Of a stretch of DNA of 64,000 nt, positions 20,600 to 29,800 are shown piece by piece. The DNA comes from Paludibacteraceae bacterium (GTDB lineage Bacteria; Bacteroidota; Bacteroidia; Bacteroidales; Paludibacteraceae), in contig JAKSNH010000007.1 in assembly GCA_024399955.1 (NCBI GenBank), positions 1-64,000 on the forward strand. The letters are read 5' to 3'. Both the position numbers and the translations under genes were made by a program. A model generated the notes under the pieces. That model was not told the origin of the DNA. It did no database searches and saw only the letters and a program-made list of their open reading frames with translations. Each line of letters begins with the position of its first letter. Position 1 is the first letter of the stretch.

Positions 20600-21556
20600 A
20601 TGAAAGGATTGGTTATTAAGTCAACGGGAAGCAGTTTTGCTGTGCTCATGGAGGACGGCCAAACACAGGAGTGCCATGTAAAAGGCAATTTCCGTATTCG
20701 CGGTATTCGTACCACCAATCCGGTGGCTGTCGGAGATAATGTGGAAGTGGAGATGTTAGGAGATGGCACGAATTGGATTAAGGCAATTGAACCGCGACGC
20801 AATTATATCATCCGTCGTTCCACTAATCTGAGTAAGGAGGCGCATATATTGGCTGCTAATGTGGACCAAGTATTGCTTTTGGTGACAGTCAATCATCCTG
20901 TTACGTCGCTCACTTTCATTGACCGTTTCTTAGCAACGGCTGAGGCTTATCGTGTGCCGGTAGTGGTGGTGATTAACAAGATGGACTTGATGAACGACCA
21001 AGAGCGACAAACGGTAGCCGAGTGGCAGAAACTATATGAATCATTAGGCTACACTACGATGGCTATTTCAACGAAAGAGCCGAAGGATATAGAGCGTGTT
21101 TGCGGCCTGTTGCAAGGCAAGATGACGTTGCTTAGTGGTAATTCGGGAGTAGGTAAGTCAACGCTATTGAATGCGCTGTTTGGCGAAGAAAAAACGCGAA
21201 CAGGTATTATCTCGACGTCCCACGATAAGGGTATGCATACCACCACCTTCTCGGAAATGTATCTTCTGCCCACTCTAAACTCTAAACTCTCCACTCTCAA
21301 CGGCCAGCGCAGCTGGCTCATTGATACTCCGGGTGTGAAAGGTTTTGGTGGGGTAGAGATGGATAAGTATGAGGTTAGTCATTACTTCCGGGAGATTTTC
21401 CAGGTGGGTCGTGAGTGCAAGTATGGCAATTGCATACACCTCAATGAACCTGGATGCGCTGTCGTAAAGGCGGTTGAAGAGGGACGTATTGCGCTATCGA
21501 GATATGAGAGTTACATCAGCCTTCTTGGCGATGCTGAAGAAAGTAAATATAGATAG
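20600..21556 (+). CDS. rsgA: Ribosome small-subunit-dependent GTPase A, with a repeat-derived insertion
   Basis: RsgA is a late 30S assembly checkpoint GTPase. It shows the circularly permuted order of the family: OB fold (residues 1-75), G4 NKMDL, then G1 GNSGVGKSTLLNALFG, and G3 DTPGVKGFGG, followed by a Cys/His zinc site (CKYGNCIHLNEPGC). Between the switch region (TTTFSEMYLLP) and SWLIDTPG there are about 11 extra residues ([11 protein letters not shown]) encoded by short CTCTAAACT-type repeats at 21271-21303. The reading frame is intact, so the protein is probably functional. Confidence 0.95.
   Translation: MKGLVIKSTGSSFAVLMEDGQTQECHVKGNFRIRGIRTTNPVAVGDNVEVEMLGDGTNWIKAIEPRRNYIIRRSTNLSKEAHILAANVDQVLLLVTVNHPVTSLTFIDRFLATAEAYRVPVVVVINKMDLMNDQERQTVAEWQKLYESLGYTTMAISTKEPKDIERVCGLLQGKMTLLSGNSGVGKSTLLNALFGEEKTRTGIISTSHDKGMHTTTFSEMYLLPTLNSKLSTLNGQRSWLIDTPGVKGFGGVEMDKYEVSHYFREIFQVGRECKYGNCIHLNEPGCAVVKAVEEGRIALSRYESYISLLGDAEESKYR
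21271..21303 (+). repeat. Degenerate short-period repeat inside rsgA
   Basis: Imperfect direct copies of a 7-8-bp unit (CACTCTAAACTCTAAACTCT, then CCACTCTCAACGG) lie in frame in rsgA, encoding an insertion at residues about 224-234. Related CTCAACGCTAAAC repeats are in queA and tatD. Confidence 0.75.
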
Positions 21557-21603
21557 GGTGCTAAATAGACGATTAATAGAGGATTAATAGACGATTCGTA
21601 TAG
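21557..21603 (+). repeat. Degenerate GATTAATAGA repeat between rsgA and queA
   Basis: The 59-bp spacer between rsgA and queA is mostly repeats of ATAGACGATTAATAGAGG, GATTAATAGACGATT and similar copies (period about 10-14 bp). No promoter box is seen within it. Confidence 0.65.
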
Positions 21604-21615
21604 GGTGAAAGAACT

Positions 21616-22833
21616 ATGGAAGTACTGAGGATAGACGATTTTAATTATCCGTTACCGGATGAACGGATTGCCAAATATCCGTTGCAGGAGCGGGATCATA
21701 GTAAGTTATTGGTGTATAAAGATGGTCAAGTCAGTGAGGACCATTTTTATAATGTAGGAGATTATATCCCTGCGCATTCGTTACTCGTATATAATAACAC
21801 GCGCGTCATACAGGCGCGGTTGGTTTTTCATAAGCCCTCGGGAGCGCGTATCGAGGTGTTTTGCTTAGAACCGATTGCTCCGCATGACTATCAGTTATCA
21901 TTAGGTAGCCAGACCGGTTGCACGTGGAAGTGCATGATTGGTAATCTGAAGAAATGGAAAGAAGGTAAGTTAACCCTAACGCTCAACGCTAAACTCTCAA
22001 CGCTAAACTTAACCGCCGAGCGGTTATCCACAACAGGCAATACGCACGAAGTAAGGTTCACTTGGCGCAGTTCGGAAATCTCCCCTGAAGGGGGAGATAA
22101 AGAGGGGGCTATATCCTTCGCCGAGATACTGGATGCGATGGGCGAACTGCCTATCCCACCATATTTGAATCGGGCTACGGAAGAGAGTGATAAGAAGACT
22201 TATCAGACGGTGTATTCCAAAATCAAGGGTTCGGTGGCTGCTCCCACTGCCGGCTTGCATTTCACAGATGCCGTCTTGGATGATTTGCAGAGCAGAGGAA
22301 TACGAATGAGCGAAGTGACCTTGCACGTGGGGGCTGGCACTTTTCAGCCGGTCAAGACAGAGGACGCCAATCAACATACAATGCATACCGAGATTATTGC
22401 TGTGCCACGCAAGGCAATAGAGGACATACGTGATAATATAGATCATATTGTGGCAGTAGGTACAACCAGTATGCGCACTTTGGAGAGTTTGTATTTTATT
22501 GGAGAAACGTTACAGATGCATGTGCCGCAGTTCGTTGCTTATGAAAACGAGCATACGATGACTACGCAGCAAAGCATGCAGCGACTATTGGACTATCTGG
22601 ATGAGACGCATCAAGACACCTTGCATGCAGAAACGCAGATAATGATTAAGCCCGGATATGAGTTCCATGTCGTAAATCAGTTGATTACTAATTTCCACCA
22701 ACCTAAATCAACGTTGTTGCTTTTGGTGAGCGCATTTGTGAAGGGGGATTGGCATACGATCTATGATTATGCCTTGGGTCATGACTTTAGATTTCTTAGT
22801 TACGGAGACAGTAGTATATTATTCAGACGATGA
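21616..22833 (+). CDS. queA: S-adenosylmethionine:tRNA ribosyltransferase-isomerase, with two repeat-derived segments
   Basis: QueA transfers the ribosyl part of SAM to preQ1-modified tRNA to make epoxyqueuosine. Family motifs include RIAKYPLQERDHSKLLVY near the start, YNNTRVIQARL, PIPPYLNRATEESDKKTYQT, VAAPTAGLHFTD and TNFHQPKSTLLLLVSAF. The 405-residue length is longer than the classical roughly 350 residues; part of the excess is a Bacteroidetes variant feature, but two stretches (residues about 118-132 and 155-164) are encoded by repeat DNA. It overlaps tatD by 4 bp. Confidence 0.94.
   Translation: MEVLRIDDFNYPLPDERIAKYPLQERDHSKLLVYKDGQVSEDHFYNVGDYIPAHSLLVYNNTRVIQARLVFHKPSGARIEVFCLEPIAPHDYQLSLGSQTGCTWKCMIGNLKKWKEGKLTLTLNAKLSTLNLTAERLSTTGNTHEVRFTWRSSEISPEGGDKEGAISFAEILDAMGELPIPPYLNRATEESDKKTYQTVYSKIKGSVAAPTAGLHFTDAVLDDLQSRGIRMSEVTLHVGAGTFQPVKTEDANQHTMHTEIIAVPRKAIEDIRDNIDHIVAVGTTSMRTLESLYFIGETLQMHVPQFVAYENEHTMTTQQSMQRLLDYLDETHQDTLHAETQIMIKPGYEFHVVNQLITNFHQPKSTLLLLVSAFVKGDWHTIYDYALGHDFRFLSYGDSSILFRR
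21971..22012 (+). repeat. Degenerate CTCAACGCTAAAC repeat inside queA
   Basis: Imperfect copies of CTAACGCTCAACGCTAAACT and CTCAACGCTAAACTTAACC lie in frame and encode an LTLNAKLSTLNLT stretch. The same peptide pattern, LNxKLSTLN, appears in the rsgA insertion. Confidence 0.78.
22080..22109 (+). repeat. G-rich palindromic repeat inside queA
   Basis: The sequence contains the inverted arms CTCCCCTG and AGGGGGAG followed by ATAAAGAGGGGGC. It stays in frame and encodes ISPEGGDKEGA. A related element lies in tatD at 23288-23328. Confidence 0.75.
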
Positions 22834-23654
22834 TAGATACACATGCACATTTGGATGAAGAGCCTTATCGCGAAGATTTAGATGCGTTTATTGCGCAGCA
22901 GCGAGCAGGTGGAGTAGAGACTATTTTAGTGCCGGGAGTAGATGCCTCTTCGGTAGATGATGTATGGAATGTCTGTGCCCGTTATCCCGGGTACTTATAT
23001 CCGGCGATTGGTCTGCATCCGCAGAATATCAAGGAGGATTGGGAGGAGCAACTGAATATGCTTCATGCTCGCCTTCTCTCAACGATTAACGCTCAACTCC
23101 CAACTCAATACATCGCCATAGGTGAGATAGGATTAGATTACCATTTTGATACAACCTATAAAGACGCTCAGCATGAGGCTTTTCGTCGTCAGTTAGCTTG
23201 GGCTGAAGAGTTGGATTTGCCGGTGATGATTCACGTGCGTGATGCAACTGAAGATGCGTTAGCCATACTTCGTGAACAAGTTAATAAAAAAGCCCTTCCC
23301 TTTAGGGAGGGGACGGGGGTAGGCCCTTTGCGTGGTGTGATGCATTGCTGGAGCGGAAGTGAAGAAGTGGCTCAGCAGTTAGTCAATATGGGTTTGTATT
23401 TAGGAATAGGTGGTATTATCACCTTTAAGAATTGCAAGTTGCGTGAGCACTTGAATAGTATTCCTTTGGACCGTATTGTATTAGAAACCGACTCACCGTA
23501 TATGGCCCCTGTTCCTCATCGTGGGGAGCGGAATGAGAGTCAATGGATGAGTTATGTAGCTGCGGCCCTTAGTGACATTTATCATTGCACCGCAGAAGAG
23601 GTGATTGCCACCACTTCTGCTAATGCAAAGACTCTTTTCCGATTAGATATATAA
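22830..23654 (+). CDS. tatD: TatD-family metal-dependent hydrolase, with two repeat-derived insertions
   Basis: TatD proteins are TIM-barrel metal-dependent DNases. Metal-site motifs are present: DTHAHLDEEPY, EIGLDYHFD, PVMIHVRDA, MHCWSGS and LETDSPYMAP. The protein has 274 residues against about 255-260 in close relatives. The excess fits two in-frame repeat insertions: residues about 82-93 (LLSTINAQLPTQ) and about 153-166 (KALPFREGTGVGPL). Both lie at places where loops are expected. The gene ends the long plus-strand run and overlaps the small minus-strand peptide gene by 12 bp at their stops. Confidence 0.93.
   Translation: MIDTHAHLDEEPYREDLDAFIAQQRAGGVETILVPGVDASSVDDVWNVCARYPGYLYPAIGLHPQNIKEDWEEQLNMLHARLLSTINAQLPTQYIAIGEIGLDYHFDTTYKDAQHEAFRRQLAWAEELDLPVMIHVRDATEDALAILREQVNKKALPFREGTGVGPLRGVMHCWSGSEEVAQQLVNMGLYLGIGGIITFKNCKLREHLNSIPLDRIVLETDSPYMAPVPHRGERNESQWMSYVAAALSDIYHCTAEEVIATTSANAKTLFRLDI
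23075..23108 (+). repeat. Degenerate CTCAAC repeat inside tatD
   Basis: TCTCAACGATTAACGCTCAA and CTCCCAACTCAA form imperfect copies of a roughly 8-bp unit, in frame. It matches the queA and rsgA elements in style and in the encoded LST(I/L)N peptide. Confidence 0.75.
23288..23328 (+). repeat. G-rich palindromic repeat inside tatD
   Basis: The inverted arms CCTTCCCTTT and AGGGAGG are followed by GGACGGGGGTAGGCCC. It is in frame between EQVNK and RGVMHCWSG. Short palindromes of this CCTCCC/GGGAGGGGACGGGGG type are a known repeat style of Bacteroidetes genomes. Confidence 0.8.
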
Positions 23655-23807
23655 CTTACCAGGACTGAGTGATGGGCCTGATTTGCGGATAGGTGCTGGT
23701 TCACCGTGTGAACTAGAACCAGGTAGATCCCACATTAATCTCTCGCCTGTAGCGAGTTTAATTTCGCTTGTTTGAGGTTGAAAATATAACTTTTTCATAT
23801 TCATCAT
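23643..23807 (-). CDS. Small Bacteroidales-type peptide (54 residues), unknown function
   Basis: Four bp after the stop of the giant surface-protein gene, on the same strand, an ATG-initiated frame encodes 54 residues starting MMNMKKLYFQPQTSEIKLAT and ending in a Gly/Ser/Pro-rich part (LPGSSSHGEPAPIR). It has no signal peptide or membrane segment. The N-terminal style, MKKxYxxPxxxxxxLxxxxxLM, recalls the many short unannotated peptides of Bacteroidales that start MKKxYxxP. Alternative starts are 23804 and 23798. Its stop overlaps the end of convergent tatD. It is below the size that gene callers usually keep. Confidence 0.6.
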   Translation of the reverse strand: MMNMKKLYFQPQTSEIKLATGERLMWDLPGSSSHGEPAPIRKSGPSLSPGKLYI

Positions 23808-23811
23808 AAAC

Positions 23812-26800
23812 TTACTTCACTAATTTACCTTCTGCATTGAGTACTTTGCCGCCCTTCATGATGTAGAGGTGGTTGTTTTGAATTACCTTGTATGTATGTA
23901 AATCGGTATCCTGATTCAGTATGTCAAGGTCGGTGACTACATTGTTGTTTTTACGAACCAACTTCAATCCGTAAGAAGTCTCTGTTCCTTTAGAGAGATT
24001 AATGGTTGCAGGTGAAATACTAAGATTCCAGATGGCATGATTATCTTGGGTAAGATAAATAATAGCATCTTCAGGAATCGTAACCACTTTGATCTCAAAT
24101 GCGCCCGCTTTAGGAGCAGAAATTGTTAATGGGAAGAAGGCTTGATCACCATCCAGAGGTTTCTCGATATCGCATAATTTAGCATTGTAGTCTTCTACCC
24201 ACATTTGAACGGATGTGTTAGATACATCAAATTTAGCCAAGTCATGACCGATAACATAAGTATCTTCCTTGTCTTCACTTGCAGAAACAAAGAGACGATC
24301 TAACACCAAGTCTCTATTCTCAGGAGTAATAACCAATTGGCATTCCTCAATGGTACGTATAACTCGTTTAGGAGCTGCTAACGCTGAAGGTATATGTAGG
24401 TTCATGTTTTCATTGTCAGGCGTTTGAACCATAACTGCGGTACCAACAGGTAGAATATTGTCAGCGATATTAACGGGACTATAGGAATTCGTATAGTGGT
24501 TATATACTTGAACTTTTGATATCCCTTGTGCTGCGAGGTTAACATATTGAGTTGTTCCATTACCAATGGCATTCCAACCTTTATCTTTGTTCTCTCCTAC
24601 ACCATCGGTGAGTGTCATAGGTACGACATTGCTTGTGTTGAATGCACCCTCTTTGGTCTTAACAAAACGATATACATTATGTACATCATCAATTGCGATG
24701 GTGTAGCAAACGCCTGGTTGCATAATACCATGATATTTCTTCCAACCATATTTACCTTCGGCACGTACTGCTTCATGGTAGTCCATGATGGCATAATTGG
24801 TTTCGCATTTGAGGTCTGTGCGTAGTACATTATTTTCATAACGTTGAACGCCGGTAGTAACACTTACAGGGAAAGGAACGGTAAAGTCGTACCAACCTTG
24901 TGAACATTCTCCAATAGGATCAAGGGCTAATTCAAAATATGCATTGCCATTGACTTGTAGTTGTTCCTTGCCTGACAATTGACCAGATTCTCCTTTTACA
25001 TATTCTGTCTCGTTTTTGTTACCATCCAGACGTGCTTTGAGGGTGAAGTCGTTTACGGCAACTAAACCTTCGTTTAAGTTCATTTTTCCACCTTCTTCAA
25101 TGATAATATCTCCGTATTGTTTACGGCTGACGCAATCATAATCGCCAACATTGAGTACACCTCTATCTTGAATGGTAACGTTTACACCATCTTTTACTGT
25201 AATCGCTCCTACTGAAATATCGGTGTTGATAATCACGTTTGCTATTATGATGACTTTATCTTCGTTAGATGAAGGTTTGGAGTTGTCTTTCCAGTTGGAT
25301 TCTTCGTTCCAATCAGGGGAACCGTTGTGACCATCAAAAGCATAACCATGTTCAACAACAACGTGGCATATACCGTCCAATGTTTCGGAAATATAGTTAG
25401 GATCAGTTACCTTGAATACAATAGGATAATCATGCTCGCCTTTAGTAGGATATTCTTGAACATCAACGCTTGCTGCCCAAGATATCTCTCCTTGTACTAT
25501 TCCGTGAATCAAATCTGCCGTTGTATTGATAGGTGCAATCTCATCTATGATTTGGCCAAATAACATATTGGCAATAGCAGTAGGATTAATCAAATGGGTC
25601 TTGTTAATCGTTACTGGTGCTGTGAAATCAATTACATCATACCACTCTTGATTTTCAGGTGTGAAACGAACGGTCGCTTTTTGATTACCGGCATTTAGGT
25701 AAGAGGATGGTTCTAACCAATTATATGAACCTGCGACTTCTTCGTTGGGGTATTTGACGTCGTCCATCGCTATACACGAACCTTGTAGTACGGATTCGCT
25801 CAATGGTTGTCCGTAAGTGATAGGCGTACCTTTCAAGGACTGTATTATCTTGGGAGCATATTTCTTGACTTCAACCTCTACTTCACAAGTAATTGAGTTA
25901 TAGTGATTCGGATTAGAGGGTGTAAAGATAACCGTACGGGTAGCCGAACCGGCAATGTCTATCGTTTCAATACTGCCATTTTCCCATGAGAAAGAACCAT
26001 CCACTTGTTTGCCGTCCAATTCTGCGCGACCTCCGCTCAATGTGGCATTGTCCAAGTGTGTGCCAATTAACATAGAGTTGGCTGTTGGCAGGGTAACAAT
26101 AACAGGAGTCCAACGCAGAATCTTAAGTTCCTTGCTCAAGGACGCATAGGCCCAAACATCGTCGCCGTCTTGTACGGCAGTAATGGTTACATCACCTCCC
26201 TTGATGATAACCAAGTGGTTGTCATTGACATAAGCGATATTGGGATCTGAACTCTCGTAACGAACTTTTAATCCGCTGCTAGAAGTGGCATCAAAGTCAA
26301 CGTTTGCGTTGCAGTACATCGGTTCCGGTGTGTAGTTCCATATAATGAATTGTGGATCTTTGGCTACTGGTACTACAATGGATTCGCTTACCGTGTTGTA
26401 CCAATTGGTATTGTCAGGAATGAAGAGCATCGTGTAACCAGAGTTGCCTCGTTCTACCGATATTGTGCCATCTTGCCAAGCGAACGTACCTGTAACCGAT
26501 GCTTCACCGCCAGTGAGGGTGGAATTGGATAATGCGTTCCATTTGAGTACTTCACTTGGTGTCGCCCACGCAGTAACAATAGGATTTGCCTTACTGATAT
26601 AGAAGGTAACCATTTTGTCTGGAGCAGGACTCCATTCTGCACTACCGGCTTGTGATGCGGTGATAGTGACTGTTCCATCCTTAATAATGGTCATCGACCA
26701 AACACCTAAACCATCTTGCTGCACCGTAGCAATATCCGTATTGTTAGACGAATAAGATATAGGTAAACTACTGGTGCAAGTTGCATCGAGTGCTACAACA

Positions 26801-29800
26801 TCTGTCGTCAGAATAGCTGTTTGAGGATTCCATGTAATGTTTTGTGATGGAGGAACGACTGTTGCAGAAACAGATACTTCTAATTTTTGTTCTTTGTTGG
26901 ACAGCACAATGACATTATTCTCCGTACCACACACATTACCGTTACATCTAATCTTGACAGGAATCATGCTACCAATTTCACCACAATCTTCTCCAATAGT
27001 TTCTGTCAAAACTTGCAGATTTGAACTTGCGTTCTTTAATTCTACGTCTAATGTTCCACGTAAGTTGCTATAGTTGATATAGAATATTTGGTCCAAGAAT
27101 GCACCTTTATCCACACTAGCAAAGGACATGTCGTTTTGTGCCAATTCCAAATAACGGGCAAGCGTTATTTCCACGTTCTTGAAGTAACGTCTCATTGTAG
27201 CACCCGTGTTGGTGTAGAAACGAACTTTGGTAGTTTTGCGATTCAAGTGGTAAGGTCCATAATGCGTATAGTTACCGAGTTTGGCTGCCATAACATCCCA
27301 ATCAATATACTGGAATTCATGCCAACTGCCATTGTACCATTCATCTAAGTGCAGACCTTCACCAATGGCAGAAATATCCATTTTAGCATCAAACTCAATG
27401 GTAGCCGGTTCGCCGTTCGTGATATTGATTTCTTTAGAAGCAATAGTGTGTAGGGTATATTCATTAGCATCCTCTACGGCTAATGCTCTACAATCAACAT
27501 CCGGATTGCGGGAGACAAGACGTTTAGTCAGTTGGGCAGGAACGTAGTTGATATTGCCCACTTGTTTAGCGGTGATATAACCGGAGCCCCAATCGGTGAT
27601 GGTGAGTTGGTTATCTGTTACGGAAGCAAATGCCTTTGCGTCATCGTCTAACTCGTATGTTACAACGAGCGTCGGGTCTTGTGCGATTGCATCTGATTGT
27701 GCCGTAAGGGTGATATTGACTATTTGACCATCTGTGCGTTTGATATTGTTCAGTTGATCGTTCCAAATCAAGTGTTGCACGCTGAGTGAGGTAACTTCAA
27801 TTTCTTTTTCTGCCTCGACTGGTTGCCACTTAATGTCATCTCCAGCTTGGTAAGCATGAACGGTGGTCTTACCTACGGCAACAGGTTGTAAACCACCATT
27901 TACCACTTTTACGATGTTCTCGTTGTCAGAAGTAAGAACCACAACACCACCGGAAGACGCCAAGGCTGCTCCTTCGTATAGTCCTCCATTATGAGGAAGT
28001 GGAGTAATATCTTCGCGCCAGATGATTTCTTGAGGTGCGCGTTCTGTAGTACCTGCCAGTTGGATCTCTGCGGTCTTAGCAGGAGTGTCTGTACTGGTGA
28101 TAGTAAGTGTTGCCGAGTGCGTTTTATTTTCTTCGTGTGTATAGAAGATGCTGAGGGTTGCTGAACCTGAGTTGTCAAGCATAGATGGAATAGTCTTGCT
28201 GTCTTCTCCTAAATAGAATTGAGAAGCATCTGCACCGGAAATAGCAACTGTACAAGGCATTACGGAATACCAATTCACATCTACAGTACGTTTCGCTGCG
28301 GTATTTCCATTGTAGCCGGTTCCAAAGTCTAAACTATTGGCTACCGGCTCAACACTACTGCGTTCGGTAACGGTAATATTGGAGTAGGTGCAATATACGC
28401 AGCTATTATTGTACTCAAATTTCAAATAACGAGTTGTGGGCTGAAGTTGAATATTAGAAACGTTTTTAGTTTCTACACGTTCAACATCTTTCCAACATTG
28501 TGACCACGAACTACCATCAGCACTTTCATATACAAAGCAGTTGCAGTCACCATCACCTGGGAGGAATCCTGCTGCTTTGCTCAACGTCTTAGTAAAAGAT
28601 AATTTATCTGGTACACCCGTAAAATGAATCGTGACAGACGAAGTGTTTTTATTGAGAGTATTGATACCACCATTACCTATTTTATAGCCGTTGCTCCATG
28701 AGTAAGTACCCGAATGAGTGTAATAGAAGTTACTGTTATTACTGTTGTCCAAGATGAATGGAACGTGATTTTTAGGTTGAAATACGGAGAAGGACTTGGT
28801 GACATTAGTAGCGGCATTCCACTTATAGTTACCTTCTTGGGCAAAAGTGAAAGTGACGGTACCTATGGTGTTGTATACCACGATATGATTGTCTGTATAG
28901 TCTGCGATGGATTTATTGCTAGATGTGAGGGTAAATGGTAAATCCGTATTTGAGGACACCACAGGAGTTGTGATGAGACTGCTCCATGGGTATTGGTCGT
29001 TCTCAATGTTCCAAGTAATAACAGGTGTATGTTTCTCCACTTTGATGGTGCGAGTAATAGTATCGCCGGTCCAATAATTGTTGTTGAGTTGTCGTATAGT
29101 AAGTGTGGCAGTTCCTTCGCCTACGGCTTTCCAACTACCGTCTTGCATATGGCGAAGAACGCCTTCATCGCTTGATTCCACAATTACAGTCTCTTGAGAA
29201 TGTTCTACGGATGATGCCGGAGTAGCCGAATAAGTAGCACCCGTATAGATGCTGTCAACTTTCCAGACATCGTTGTTTTGAATAGGCGAACTTAATTCTA
29301 CTTTGTGTTTCTTTACCACGATGTGCAGTTGGCAAATACGCTCAAAGATAGTGGTTGTTCCTGCTTGGTGGAATTGGAAACCCTCATCACCGAACGCGGT
29401 AGCCGAGATAACACCGGTATGGTGTTCTGCATCATGTGAATAGGTTACAAATTGGGCGTTATTGGTATATGAGAAATAGTTCTCTTCTATTTGGTCGAAA
29501 CTTACATTGGCTGTTTCTCCAATCTTGAGTTCCAATTCTGTTGTAGCGGAGGTTGACATCTCTACGCCATTGAGATAGAACTTAGGCAGTTTTTTGGCTT
29601 CCAAATAATAATTATGTTCCTCGGAGGTGGATTTATAGTAGGGCGTTTCTGTGGTGGTAACTCGTACTATTGCCGTGTGTGCATTAACAAACAACTGGCT
29701 GACATGCAGTTTATTGCCATCTACTGCAAACTCACCATCGACATTGGTATAAGTGAGAGTTAAGGCAACAGGGTTGCCGTTGTAGGAAGTGGAAGCAACC

